Positions 45,226-55,843 of a stretch of DNA of 64,000 nt are shown one piece after another. The position numbers and the translations under genes are program-made. Within the stretch, counting starts at the first letter, position 1. Each line of letters begins with the position of its first letter. The stretch covers positions 550,235-614,234 of the forward strand of contig NZ_BMNG01000001.1 of assembly GCF_014646335.1 (NCBI RefSeq), read 5' to 3'. The notes under the pieces are model-generated. The model was not told the origin of the DNA. It saw nothing but the letters and a program-made list of their open reading frames with translations, and ran no database searches. The DNA is from Streptomyces lasiicapitis. GTDB lineage: Bacteria > Actinomycetota > Actinomycetes > Streptomycetales > Streptomycetaceae.

Positions 45226-46523
45226 GAGGGCCTCCTTGACTCGTCAAGTGCGGTGGTACGGGGTGGAGTTGACGGAGGATTCGGCGCGGCCACATGGCTC
45301 TCGGCGAAGCGCTCGGCGTCCCGGCGCGAGGCGAGCACCCGGCGGTGTTCCTGGCGCCGGGTGAGCTGCCCGGGTCCGCGCCCGCCGAAGAACCGCGCGG
45401 CCACGAACAGCGCGAGCACCAGCGCCATCAGGAGCGCGGCCGTGCCGAAGCCGCGCGCGATCATGGTCGGCTCGGGCGACTTGACGTACTGGAACGTGGC
45501 CAGCGGCAGCGACACCATCGGTCCGCTCGTCGGGTCGAGGTTCATCTCGGAGGTGAAGCCCGCGGTGAGCAGCACGGGCGAGGTCTCGCCGATGCCGCGG
45601 CCGGTGCCGAGGATGACGGACGTGGTCAGGCCGGAGCGGCAGGTGGGCAGGACGACGTGCCAGACGGTGCGCCAGCGCGAGGTGCCCATGGCGTACGCGG
45701 CCTCGCGCAGGGTGCCGGGGACGAGGCGGATGACGACGTCGGCGGCGCGGATGATGATCGGCAGCATCATGACGGCGAGCGCGAGCGCGGCGGCGAGACC
45801 GGAGCGGTCCATGCCGAGGCCGAGGATGACGGTCGCGTAGATGAACAGGCCCGCGACGATCGAAGGCAGCGCGGTCATCGCCTCGACGATGGTGCGTACG
45901 AAGCGGGCGAAGGGCCCCGGCACCTCGCTCAGGAAGACCGCGCAGACGAGCCCCACCGGCACGGTGACGAGCAGCGCGAGGGTGATCTGCACCAGCGTCC
46001 CGACGGCGGCGTGCAGCGCCCCGCCCACGCTCAACGGCTCCAGCGGGCCCGCCAGTTGCATGTCCTCGGTGAAGAAGTTCAGATGCACGAGCGCCTTGCG
46101 GCCCTCGAAGAGGGCGTACGACACGACGAAGACGAGGACGGCGACGAGCAGCAGCCCCATGGACCGCACGACGGCGGCCGCGATGCGGTCGACGATCGCG
46201 GGCCCGTCCTCGTCGAAGGAGACGAGCAGCGCGTAGAGGGCCAGGAAGAGGACGTACGCGACGACGACGAACCCGACGACCCCGTTGAACGGCAGCAGCC
46301 ACCCGAACATGACCCAGGTCAGGGCGAGCGCGGCGGCACCGGCGCCCACGACGGCGTACACGTCACTGGCCCGCGACTGCACGAGGGCACGCCGCCGTTC
46401 GGGAGATTCAGCCCGGGGGACGAAATTTTGAGCCCGTCCGGCGATTGAGGACGAGCGCGCAGCGCGATCTGCGGCCACCTGAGTGCGAGGCCCACCACCT
46501 CGGCCTGGGGGACCCCCGGTCAC
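45222..46523 (-). CDS. PstA-like phosphate ABC permease
   Basis: A 433-aa permease, longer than the usual 290. The core has six or more membrane spans and the EAA loop EAAYAMGTSRWRTVWHVVLP, then GTGRGIGETSPVLLTAGF, typical of PstA. Upstream of it are three extra spans and about 50 hydrophilic residues. Those residues are encoded by an extragenic-repeat copy (about 46424-46470), giving ARSSSIAGRA. Either the gene starts at GTG 46523, overlapping the PstC-like stop (GTGA), and has absorbed the repeat, or translation begins later, for example at GTG 46383. Partner of the PstC-like gene product; energised by the PstB-like ATPase. Confidence 0.88.
   Translation of the reverse strand: MTGGPPGRGGGPRTQVAADRAARSSSIAGRAQNFVPRAESPERRRALVQSRASDVYAVVGAGAAALALTWVMFGWLLPFNGVVGFVVVAYVLFLALYALLVSFDEDGPAIVDRIAAAVVRSMGLLLVAVLVFVVSYALFEGRKALVHLNFFTEDMQLAGPLEPLSVGGALHAAVGTLVQITLALLVTVPVGLVCAVFLSEVPGPFARFVRTIVEAMTALPSIVAGLFIYATVILGLGMDRSGLAAALALAVMMLPIIIRAADVVIRLVPGTLREAAYAMGTSRWRTVWHVVLPTCRSGLTTSVILGTGRGIGETSPVLLTAGFTSEMNLDPTSGPMVSLPLATFQYVKSPEPTMIARGFGTAALLMALVLALFVAARFFGGRGPGQLTRRQEHRRVLASRRDAERFAESHVAAPNPPSTPPRTTALDESRRPS
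46424..46470. repeat. Extragenic repeat, copy 4, inside the apparent 5' end of the pstA-like gene
   Basis: TTGAGCCCGTCCGGCGATTGAGGACGAG, interrupted only by ordinary drift, matches copy 3 almost base for base and is followed by CGCGCAGCGCG. It reads through in the PstA-like frame without a stop. Confidence 0.75.
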
Positions 46524-47572
46524 GACGCCGCCCCGGAACGACTACGAGCCACGATCGACGAAGCAGCGAAGTTCACGACAAGGGTCATCAGGAACAGCGC
46601 GAAGCCCGCCGCCATGAGCGCGGACATCCCGAACTCACTGGCCTCGCCGTACCGCAGGGCGATCAGCGACGAGACAGAACTCGTCCCCGACTGCAGCACA
46701 TGCCACTGAATGTCGAAGACCAGCGAAATGATCATGTAGACGGCGATGGTCTCGCCGAGGGCCCGCCCGAGCCCGAGCATGGTGCCGCCGATCATCCCGC
46801 CCTTGCCGAAGGGCAGCACCACGCTGCGGATCATGCCCCACCGCGTGGCGCCGAGGGCGTACGCGCCCTCCCGCTCCCCCGCCGGGGCCTGCGAGAACAC
46901 CTCGCGCATGATCGAGCACACGATGGGCGCGATCATCATGCCGACGACGAGGCCCGCGATGAACGTCGACGAGGTGTAGACGCTGGCGGGCGCGAGCGGG
47001 TCGGCGGGATCGGCGCCGTCGACGTCGAAGAGCGGTATCCAGCCGAGGTACGCGGCGATCCACCGGGCCGTCGGGATCACCTTGTCCTGGAGGAAGAACA
47101 CCCCCCAGAGCCCGTACACGACGGACGGCACGGCGGCCATCAGGTCGACGACGCTGATGAGGGTCTGGCGCAGCCTCGGGGGCGCGTACTCCGAGATGTA
47201 CAGCGCGGCCCCGGTCGCGAGCGGCACGGCCACGCAGACCGCGACGGACGCGATGAGCACCGTCCCGACGAGCACGGCCGCGATGCCGAACTTGCCCGCG
47301 TCCGGGGCCCATTCGGCGGTGCTGAGGAACCCCCAGCCGGCCTTGTCGAGCGCGAGCCAGGCCCGGTAGAGCAGGAAGCCGCCGACGAGCAGCATGACGG
47401 CGAGCACGAGGGCGCCGCCGCCGCGCAGGACGGCGCGGAAGACGCGGTCGGGCAGGCCGGGGTCGGCGTACAGGCGGCGCGGGACATCACCGTCCACGCC
47501 GCCTCCGGTCGCCACCGCCACCGGCGTCGCCGCCTTCGTACGCGGCTGTCTCAGTCTCTTCAGCAAAGGCAC
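46520..47572 (-). CDS. PstC-like phosphate ABC permease
   Basis: A permease of about 350 aa, first gene of the cluster. A short cytoplasmic N terminus and one span lead into a large extracytoplasmic loop (WGFLSTAEWAPDAGKFG). Five more spans follow, with the EAA loop REGAYALGATRWGMIRSVVLPFGKGG and GLGRALGETIAVYM, as in PstC. I suggest GTG 47572 with a weak GAGG upstream; longer starts give low-complexity sequence. A PHO-box-like 11-mer lies 40 bp before it. Its stop overlaps the start of the PstA-like gene. Together they should form the transmembrane channel for phosphate or a related oxyanion. Confidence 0.88.
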   Translation of the reverse strand: MPLLKRLRQPRTKAATPVAVATGGGVDGDVPRRLYADPGLPDRVFRAVLRGGGALVLAVMLLVGGFLLYRAWLALDKAGWGFLSTAEWAPDAGKFGIAAVLVGTVLIASVAVCVAVPLATGAALYISEYAPPRLRQTLISVVDLMAAVPSVVYGLWGVFFLQDKVIPTARWIAAYLGWIPLFDVDGADPADPLAPASVYTSSTFIAGLVVGMMIAPIVCSIMREVFSQAPAGEREGAYALGATRWGMIRSVVLPFGKGGMIGGTMLGLGRALGETIAVYMIISLVFDIQWHVLQSGTSSVSSLIALRYGEASEFGMSALMAAGFALFLMTLVVNFAASSIVARSRSGAAS

Positions 47573-47612
47573 GGCCTCGACGCTGACCGGGCCCGATTGC
47601 CTCGCCGATCCC

Positions 47613-47623
47613 GAAGGGTGAAC
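47613..47623 (-). promoter_or_regulatory. Single PHO-box-like 11-mer upstream of the Pst-like cluster
   Basis: On the minus strand GTTCACCCTTC matches the 11-nt direct-repeat unit bound by PhoP in Streptomyces. Neighbouring 11-mers do not match, so a full PHO box (two or more units) is not visible. Suggestive only. Confidence 0.3.
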
Positions 47624-47689
47624 GAGGGGGTCCCTGGGGGCAACTTCCGCCCCGGGAGGCCGGGGAGGCCGCCCGCACCTCACCTCAGA

Positions 47690-48097
47690 TCAGTGCCGGC
47701 CCCACAACTCCGTTCCCTGCGGGTCGAGTTCGGCGAGCAGCGCGCGGAAGCGCTCGTACGACGTACGACAGGTCGCGTGCCGTTCGTACGTACGCGCCGA
47801 CGCGGCGACGTGATGGCCGGGCGCGTCCCACAGGACCCACACCCAGCCGCCGCCCTCGGTGCTGTGCTGGATGCCGCCCGCGAGCGTCGCCCTGTCGGCG
47901 CAGAGGGCGACGAAGGCGGCCCGGCACAGGGTGTGCGAGGCGTACGCGAGGGGGGACACGGCCACGGAGCGCCCGTTGGGCGCCACCAGGCGCCAGCCGT
48001 ACTCCCCTTCCCCGTTGATGTCGATCTGGCATCTCGTCCCGGCCACGACGACGGCGGATCGCGCCGTTCTCGCCGCCTCCTTGGGCTGCTGTTCCAT
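47690..48097 (-). CDS. Small protein with two YegP/DUF1508-like units
   Basis: A 135-aa cytosolic protein. Two similar halves, GWRLVAPNGRSVAVSPLAYAS and WVWVLWDAPGHHVAASARTYER, each followed by an Arg/Cys-rich helix (LCRAAFVAL; TCRTSYERF), resemble tandem DUF1508 units of YegP-type proteins. Function of that family is unclear. It lies upstream of and codirectional with the Pst-like cluster, with 117 bp before the PstC-like start. Start ATG 48097 chosen with GGTGGGG upstream; GTG 48106 is possible. Confidence 0.6.
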   Translation of the reverse strand: MEQQPKEAARTARSAVVVAGTRCQIDINGEGEYGWRLVAPNGRSVAVSPLAYASHTLCRAAFVALCADRATLAGGIQHSTEGGGWVWVLWDAPGHHVAASARTYERHATCRTSYERFRALLAELDPQGTELWGRH

Positions 48098-48323
48098 GGT
48101 CCCCACCCCCCGCCGCCCCGTCCGGAGAGGTTCCTGGTCCGTCAGGTATGGACCTGTGTGAGCGGCACACGCAATTTACTGAGGCATGTGCGACGCCTGA
48201 GGGACAAACCAATCGCACCCGCGCAGGGTTCATGGCGAAGTAGCCCGTAGGGCACCCCTTGGACAGGGGGCGGTCCCCGCGCTGGGCGGGGCGCACGGGG
48301 TGTGCGGACGCGCCGTGTGGACC

Positions 48324-48377
48324 GCGGGCCGGGCCCGTGGGTGCGGGCCGGGCCCGTGGGTGCGAGCCGGGCCCGTC
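48324..48377. repeat. 19-bp repeat, nearly three copies, at the end of the PH-domain gene
   Basis: GCGGGCCGGGCCCGTGGGT occurs twice without a break and a third time partly, each containing the palindrome CGGGCCCG. The array runs up to the stop codon of the gene at 48376 and may act as its terminator. The rest of the 278-bp gap up to 48097 shows nothing recognisable. Confidence 0.6.
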
Positions 48378-49611
48378 AGCCCAGGCCGAGCAGCACCGCG
48401 AGCAGCACGGCTCCGGCGACGCACGGCGCGAGGATCTCGTAGGCCCAGCGCACGACCGGGTCGCCCTGCGCCGACTGGGCGCCCTCGCGCCGCTCGGCGA
48501 TCTCACGCAGGTCGTCCATGGCCTGGTCGCCCGCGTCGCGCGCGTGGGGCTGGGTCACGCCGGGGGCGCCGGGCCGGACGCGGCTCGCGACCGGGTCGTC
48601 CGAGGCGACCTGCTGGGCGTGGCGCCGGGCCGCCTTCTTGCGACCGCGCAGCGACACGGGGACGGCCCAGAGCTGGAACTTGGTGCCGTCCTGCGTGAAC
48701 ACCTCGTTCGAGTAGCCGGAGCGCAGCCCCGAGACCGCGCCCCACGGCAGGGCGATGGTGCGGAACGGATTGCGGATGCGCAGCCGGTCGTCGTTGGCGT
48801 ACACGGCGGGCCGCAACGTGTACGCGACGACGAGCGGCACCGCGAAGATCAGCCCGGCAAGCGCCACCCACGGCGTACGCCCCTCCCCCCGGAACAGCGC
48901 GTCGACCCCGAGCCACACACCGATGGCAAGCAGCAGGACGCCTCCGGCGATGGCAGCGTGGGAACGGTAGACACGGTCTTTGTAGGCGGGGTCGGGGGTG
49001 CTTGCGCCGCGGGCGCTCGCGGGGGCGACGGTCTTCGCGGGGGCGGCGGCTTTCGCGGGGTCGCCCGACTTCGCCGAGCCCGCGGACGCCGCCTTCGCCG
49101 GGGCGGCAGCCTTCGCCGAACCCTCGGACTTGGCAGAGCCCTCGGCCTTGGCCGCGTTGGCGGACTCAGCCAGGTCCTCAGCCTTCGCGGAGCCCGCGGA
49201 CGCGGCCTTCGCAGGGCGCCCGGCCTTCGCCGCGTCGGCGGACTTCGCCGGGGCAGCGGAGTTCGCCGACCCCTCGGCCCGCGCGGGGGCGGCGGACTTC
49301 GCCGAACCCACAGACCCGGCCTTCACCGAGCCCTCGGACTCGCCCGGGTCGGCGGCCTTCGCCGGGGCGGCAGCCTTCGCGGAGTCGCCCGACTTCGCCG
49401 CGTCGCCCGACTTCGCCGAGCCCGCGGACGCGGCCTTCGCCGGGCCCTCCGACTCCCCCGCCTCATCGGACTGCACCGAATCCACCCGGGCCCCCGGCCC
49501 CGCCGGGTCCACCCCCGCGGTCGGGTCCACCTGGGCCGCCAAATCCGCGGCGTCACCCCGCTTCGCGGGCTCGTCCTGGTCCGCCGGAGTGGGCTGCGGG
49601 TCGCTCGTCAT
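48376..49611 (-). CDS. Membrane protein with PH-like domain and long Ala/Lys/Ser N-terminal tail
   Basis: A 411-aa protein. The first 200 residues are low-complexity: near repeats of AKAAAPAKAASAGSAKSGD, resembling histone H1-like tails and probably cytoplasmic and disordered. Two membrane spans follow (AAIAGGVLLLAIGVWLGV; WVALAGLIFAVPLVVAYTL), then a bacterial PH-like domain (VYANDDRLRIRNPFRTIALPW, SGYSNEVFTQDGTKFQLWAVP). After an Arg/Lys/Gln-rich segment a last span ends the protein (LAPCVAGAVLLAVLLGLG). PH-domain part is the common Streptomyces type of unknown role. Start ATG 49611. Divergent from the chitinase gene. Confidence 0.78.
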   Translation of the reverse strand: MTSDPQPTPADQDEPAKRGDAADLAAQVDPTAGVDPAGPGARVDSVQSDEAGESEGPAKAASAGSAKSGDAAKSGDSAKAAAPAKAADPGESEGSVKAGSVGSAKSAAPARAEGSANSAAPAKSADAAKAGRPAKAASAGSAKAEDLAESANAAKAEGSAKSEGSAKAAAPAKAASAGSAKSGDPAKAAAPAKTVAPASARGASTPDPAYKDRVYRSHAAIAGGVLLLAIGVWLGVDALFRGEGRTPWVALAGLIFAVPLVVAYTLRPAVYANDDRLRIRNPFRTIALPWGAVSGLRSGYSNEVFTQDGTKFQLWAVPVSLRGRKKAARRHAQQVASDDPVASRVRPGAPGVTQPHARDAGDQAMDDLREIAERREGAQSAQGDPVVRWAYEILAPCVAGAVLLAVLLGLG

Positions 49612-49672
49612 GGGGCCGATTCTGCCTGACGCCGGAATGTGACGGGAAAGCGCCGCCGCCACCTCACCGCAT

Positions 49673-49684
49673 TGGTCCAGACCT
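49673..49684. promoter_or_regulatory. DasR-type operator (dre) before the chitinase gene
   Basis: TGGTCCAGACCT differs in one base from the TGGTCTAGACCN repeat of Streptomyces chitinase promoters, which is the binding site of the GntR-family regulator DasR. It lies 84 bp before the chitinase ATG. Known: DasR releases such sites when glucosamine-6-phosphate accumulates. Confidence 0.65.
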
Positions 49685-49768
49685 TGCGTGATCAAGGGTT
49701 GTCATGTACGCCGAATTCCCAAGGGAACAAAGGGAAACCGGCTGCACCGCACACCCCCGAGGAGAGCC

Positions 49769-52084
<2,316 letters not shown>

Positions 52085-52107
52085 CGTCCACGAACGGACC
52101 GAGCTGA

Positions 52108-52245
52108 CCTTCAAGCGCCGGGCGGGCAGTTTTCAGCCCGTCCGGCGCTTGAGGACGAGCCGCGAAGCGGCGACAGCGGGGGTCCAGGGGGCGGCAGCCC
52201 CCGGTTACGGTGAAGGGGCGGGCCTGGGGCGCCCCGCGAGGGCCC
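52108..52245. repeat. Extragenic repeat, copy 5 (hairpin plus outer module)
   Basis: CAAGCGCCGGGCGGGC and GCCCGTCCGGCGCTTG form a 16-bp stem with one wobble, placed 28 bp after the chitinase stop. The GGCAGCCCCCGGTTACGG and GGGGCGCCCCGCGAGGG modules follow as in copies 1 and 2. Probably the chitinase terminator. Confidence 0.8.
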
Positions 52246-52275
52246 ACCCACCCGCACCGCCCCCTGTACACGCCG

Positions 52276-52287
52276 CTACGCGCGTAG
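52276..52287. promoter_or_regulatory. Palindrome CTACGCGCGTAG upstream of deoC, shared with pnp
   Basis: Identical 12 bases to the site at 31207-31218. Here it ends 13 bp before the GTG start of deoC, close enough that a bound protein would block transcription or initiation. Confidence 0.65.
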
Positions 52288-52300
52288 ATATGCTCCCCTC

Positions 52301-53284
52301 GTGACTATGCCGACGACGACACCACCCCCAGGGAAAGCCGCACTCACCGGCACCCCCTTCGCCGACGTCACCGCGTCGGCAACCACCCTGCGCCGCTTCC
52401 TCCACGGCCTCCCCGGCGTGGACACCGTCGGCCTGGAGGCCCGCGCCGCGGCCCTCGGGACGCGTTCGATCAAGACCACGGCGAAGGCGTACGCCATCGA
52501 CCTGGCCATCTCCATGATCGACCTGACGACCCTGGAGGGCGCGGACACCGCGGGCAAGGTCCGGGCGCTGGGCGCGAAGGCGGTCCACCCGGACCCGACC
52601 GACCGCACCACCCCGAAGACCGCCGCGGTCTGCGTGTATCCGGACATGGTGGCGACGGCCAAGGAGGCCGTGGCCGACTCCGGCGTCAAGGTCGCCTCGG
52701 TCGCGACGGCCTTCCCGGCGGGCCGCGCGGCCCTCGCCGTGAAGCTGGCGGACGTACGCGACGCGGTCGCGGCGGGCGCGGACGAGATCGACATGGTCAT
52801 CGACCGCGGCGCGTTCCTCGCGGGCGACTTCATGAAGGTGTACGAGGAGATCGTCGCCGTGAAGGAGGCCTCCGGGCAGGCCCGCCTTAAGGTCATCTTC
52901 GAGACCGGCGAGCTGTCGACGTACGACAACATCCGCCGCGCGAGCTGGATCGGCATGCTCGCGGGCGCGGACTTCATCAAGACGTCGACCGGCAAGGTCG
53001 GGGTGAACGCGACCCCCGCGAACACCCTCCTGATGCTGGAGGCCGTCCGCGACTTCCGCGCGCAGACCGGCGTCCAGGTGGGCGTGAAGCCGGCGGGCGG
53101 CATCCGCACGTCCAAGGACGCCCTCAAGTTCCTGGTCCTGGTCAACGAGACCGCGGGCGCGGACTGGCTGGACAACCACTGGTTCCGCTTCGGCGCGTCC
53201 TCGCTCCTGAACGACCTGCTGATGCAGCGCCAGAAGCTGGCCACCGGACGCTACTCCGGCCCTGACTACGTGACGGTGGACTGA
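52301..53284 (+). CDS. deoC: Deoxyribose-phosphate aldolase
   Basis: A 327-aa class I aldolase that splits 2-deoxyribose 5-phosphate into glyceraldehyde 3-phosphate and acetaldehyde. The Schiff-base lysine is Lys227 in ADFIKTSTGK. Other marks are AVCVYPDMV, DEIDMVIDRGAF and the second lysine in VGVKPAGGIRT. Length is of the longer actinobacterial type. Starts at GTG 52301 (or ATG 52307); no Shine-Dalgarno is visible, so the transcript may be leaderless. Two ALDH genes follow immediately (5 bp; then an overlap) and can oxidise the acetaldehyde. A 14-bp stem terminator closes the operon. Confidence 0.95.
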   Translation: MTMPTTTPPPGKAALTGTPFADVTASATTLRRFLHGLPGVDTVGLEARAAALGTRSIKTTAKAYAIDLAISMIDLTTLEGADTAGKVRALGAKAVHPDPTDRTTPKTAAVCVYPDMVATAKEAVADSGVKVASVATAFPAGRAALAVKLADVRDAVAAGADEIDMVIDRGAFLAGDFMKVYEEIVAVKEASGQARLKVIFETGELSTYDNIRRASWIGMLAGADFIKTSTGKVGVNATPANTLLMLEAVRDFRAQTGVQVGVKPAGGIRTSKDALKFLVLVNETAGADWLDNHWFRFGASSLLNDLLMQRQKLATGRYSGPDYVTVD

Positions 53285-53289
53285 GACCC

Positions 53290-54735
53290 ATGGCAAATCC
53301 GAAATCGATCTTCGAGTACGCACCGGCGCCCGAGTCCCGCTCGGTCGTCGACATCGCGCCGTCCTACGGCCTGTTCATCGACGGCGAGTTCACCGAGGCG
53401 GCCGACGGCAAGGTCTTCAAGTCCGTCTCCCCGTCGACCGAGGAGGTCCTCTCCGAGGTCGCGCAGGCGGGCGAGGCCGACGTCGACCGCGCCGTGAAGG
53501 CGGCCCGCAAGGCCTTCGAGAAGTGGTCCGCGCTGCCGGGTGCCGAGCGCGGCAAGTACCTCTTCCGCATCGCCCGCATCATCCAGGAGCGCAGCCGCGA
53601 GCTGGCCGTCCTGGAGACCCTCGACAACGGCAAGCCGATCAAGGAGACCCGCGACGCGGACCTCCCCCTGGTCGCCGCGCACTTCTTCTACTACGCGGGC
53701 TGGGCCGACAAGCTCGACCACGCCGGCTACGGCGCGAACCCGCGGCCGCTGGGCGTCGCGGGCCAGGTCATCCCCTGGAACTTCCCGCTCCTGATGCTGG
53801 CCTGGAAGATCGCCCCGGCGCTCGCCACGGGCAACACGGTGGTCCTGAAGCCCGCCGAGACGACCCCCCTCTCGGCCCTGTTCTTCGCGGACATCTGCCG
53901 CCAGGCGGGCCTGCCCAAGGGCGTCGTCAACATCCTCCCCGGCTACGGCGACGCGGGCGCGGCCCTGACCGCGCACCCCGACGTGAACAAGGTCGCCTTC
54001 ACCGGCTCCACGGCCGTCGGCAAGCAGATCGCGCGCACGGTCGCGGGCACGGACAAGAAGCTCACCCTGGAACTGGGCGGCAAGGGCGCCAACATCGTCT
54101 TCGACGACGCGCCGATCGACCAGGCCGTCGAGGGCATCGTCACGGGCATCTTCTTCAACCAGGGCCAGGTCTGCTGCGCGGGCAGCCGCCTCCTGGTCCA
54201 GGAGTCGATCCAGGACGAACTCCTCGACTCCCTCAAGCGCCGCCTCGCGACCCTCCGCCTGGGCGACCCGCTCGACAAGAACACCGACATCGGCGCGATC
54301 AACTCCGCCGAGCAGCTCGCCCGCATCACCGCGCTCGCCGAGACCGGCGAGGCGGAGGGCGCCGAGCGCTGGTCGGCCCCCTGCGAGCTGCCGACGTCCG
54401 GCTACTGGTTCGCGCCGACGCTCTTCACCAACGTCACGCAGGCGCACACGGTCGCCCGCGACGAGATCTTCGGCCCGGTCCTGTCGGTCCTCTCCTTCCG
54501 CACCCCGGAAGAGGCCGTGGCCAAGGCCAACAACACGCAGTACGGCCTGTCGGCGGGCATCTGGACGGAGAAGGGCTCGCGCATCCTCGCGGTCGCGAAC
54601 AAGCTCCGCGCCGGGGTCGTCTGGGCCAACACGTTCAACAAGTTCGACCCGACCTCGCCCTTCGGCGGCTACAAGGAGTCGGGCTTCGGCCGCGAGGGCG
54701 GTCGCCACGGCCTGGAGGCGTACCTCGATGTCTAA
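53290..54735 (+). CDS. Aldehyde dehydrogenase, catalytic half of an ALDH16-like pair
   Basis: A 481-aa NAD(P)-dependent aldehyde dehydrogenase. NAD-binding region with PWNFPLLMLAWKIAPALATGN and FTGSTAVGKQI, general base in LELGGKGANIVF, and the nucleophile in FNQGQVCCAG (Cys295, followed by a second Cys). It ends with the normal oligomerisation tail (GYKESGFGREGG). Begins 5 bp after deoC and overlaps the next gene by 8 bp. The pathway fits oxidation of the acetaldehyde released by DeoC. In ALDH16 proteins such a domain is fused to a truncated second ALDH domain; here the two are separate genes. Confidence 0.93.
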   Translation: MANPKSIFEYAPAPESRSVVDIAPSYGLFIDGEFTEAADGKVFKSVSPSTEEVLSEVAQAGEADVDRAVKAARKAFEKWSALPGAERGKYLFRIARIIQERSRELAVLETLDNGKPIKETRDADLPLVAAHFFYYAGWADKLDHAGYGANPRPLGVAGQVIPWNFPLLMLAWKIAPALATGNTVVLKPAETTPLSALFFADICRQAGLPKGVVNILPGYGDAGAALTAHPDVNKVAFTGSTAVGKQIARTVAGTDKKLTLELGGKGANIVFDDAPIDQAVEGIVTGIFFNQGQVCCAGSRLLVQESIQDELLDSLKRRLATLRLGDPLDKNTDIGAINSAEQLARITALAETGEAEGAERWSAPCELPTSGYWFAPTLFTNVTQAHTVARDEIFGPVLSVLSFRTPEEAVAKANNTQYGLSAGIWTEKGSRILAVANKLRAGVVWANTFNKFDPTSPFGGYKESGFGREGGRHGLEAYLDV

Positions 54736-55657
54736 GGAATCACTGGGCGGCTCCGCCGCGGGCGCAACGCGTCTGAGCGTCCTCAAGACCTACAAGCTGT
54801 ACGTGGGCGGAAAGTTCCCGCGTTCCGAGAGCGGCCGGGTGTACGAGGTGACGGACTCGAAGGGCAAGTGGCTCGCGAACGCCCCCCTCTCCTCCCGCAA
54901 GGACGCCCGTGACGCGGTCGTGGCCGCGCGCAAGGCGTTCGGCGGCTGGTCGGGCGCGACCGCGTACAACCGCGGCCAGATCCTCTACCGCGTCGCGGAG
55001 ATGCTGGAGGGCCGCCGCGAGCAGTTCGTCCGCGAGGTCGCCGACGCGGAGGGCCTGTCCAAGTCCAAGGCCGCCGCGGTCGTGGACGCGACCGTCGACC
55101 GCTGGGTCTGGTACGCGGGCTGGACGGACAAGATCACCCAGGTCGTGGGCGGCGCGAACCCGGTGGCGGGCCCGTTCTTCAACCTCTCCACCCCCGAGCC
55201 GACGGGCGTGGTCACCGTCATCGCCCCCCAGGAGTCGTCCTTCCTGGGCCTGGTGTCGGTGGTCGCCCCCGTGATCGCGGCCGGCAACACGGCCGTCGTC
55301 ATCGCCTCCGAGAAGGCCCCGCTCCCCGCCCTCTCCCTGGGCGAGGTCCTGGCCACCTCCGACGTCCCCGGCGGCGTCGTCAACGTACTGAGCGGCAACA
55401 CCAGGGAACTCGCCCTCCCCCTGGCCGCCCACCAGGACGTGAACGGCATCGACCTGGCCGGCGCGGACGCCGACCTGGCGAAGGACCTGGAGATCGCCGC
55501 GGCGGACAACCTGAAGCGCGTACTCCGTCCACAGGCTGTGGACACGGACGCCGACTTCACCACGCCCCCCGGCACCCACCGCCTCACCACGTTCCTCGAA
55601 ACGAAGACGGTGTGGCACCCGACGGGTTCACTGGGCGCGTCGGGCGGTTCGTACTAG
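54728..55657 (+). CDS. Truncated non-catalytic ALDH domain protein, second half of an ALDH16-like pair
   Basis: A 309-aa protein resembling only the N-terminal NAD-binding part of aldehyde dehydrogenases (TYKLYVGGKFPRSESGRVYE, IAPQESSFLGLVSVVAPVIAAGN, LATSDVPGGVVNVLSGN). It lacks the LELGG base, the GQxCC nucleophile and the rest of the catalytic domain. It ends in a Thr/Gly-rich tail. This is the layout of the inactive second domain of ALDH16, which there supports assembly. Starts at ATG 54728, 8 bp inside the end of the active ALDH gene, so the subunits are probably made in equal amounts. Not a degraded pseudogene by any sign: frame is intact and codon bias normal. Confidence 0.85.
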   Translation: MSKESLGGSAAGATRLSVLKTYKLYVGGKFPRSESGRVYEVTDSKGKWLANAPLSSRKDARDAVVAARKAFGGWSGATAYNRGQILYRVAEMLEGRREQFVREVADAEGLSKSKAAAVVDATVDRWVWYAGWTDKITQVVGGANPVAGPFFNLSTPEPTGVVTVIAPQESSFLGLVSVVAPVIAAGNTAVVIASEKAPLPALSLGEVLATSDVPGGVVNVLSGNTRELALPLAAHQDVNGIDLAGADADLAKDLEIAAADNLKRVLRPQAVDTDADFTTPPGTHRLTTFLETKTVWHPTGSLGASGGSY

Positions 55658-55664
55658 ATCCTGA

Positions 55665-55704
55665 GCTCACGTCGGCGTCGCGGACACCGCACGCCGACGT
55701 GAGC
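55665..55704 (+). terminator. Terminator of the deoC-ALDH operon
   Basis: Perfect 14-bp stem (GCTCACGTCGGCGT and complement) with a 12-nt loop, starting 7 bp after the last stop. Confidence 0.85.
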
Positions 55705-55840
55705 CATCCAGCCCGTCGAGGGGGTCCCCCCTGCTCCTTAAGAGCTTGGGGGAGTTTGAGGACGAGGCCGTCCAGGCCGATACGGGGTCTGGGGCGGAGC
55801 CCCAGTTTCGGGAAGGGGTGGGACTGGGGAATGCCCCGCA
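55705..55840. repeat. Extragenic repeat, copy 6 (diverged)
   Basis: CAGCCCGTCGAGGGGGTCCCCC, then TTTGAGGACGAGGCCG and GGGGCGGAGCCCCAGTTTCGGGAA follow in the order seen in other copies. An extra hairpin (GGGGGTCCCCC, CTTGGGGGAG) interrupts the core. Lies between the deo operon terminator and the convergent gene at 55844. Confidence 0.7.
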
Positions 55841-55843
55841 GGG

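Noticed and set aside
47613..47623. A full PHO box upstream of the Pst-like cluster
   Set aside because: Only one 11-mer matches; adjacent units do not, so PhoP control is not claimed beyond a low-confidence note.
54728..55657. Truncated ALDH as a pseudogene
   Set aside because: Frame, ribosome coupling and codon bias are intact, and the truncation matches the second domain of ALDH16.
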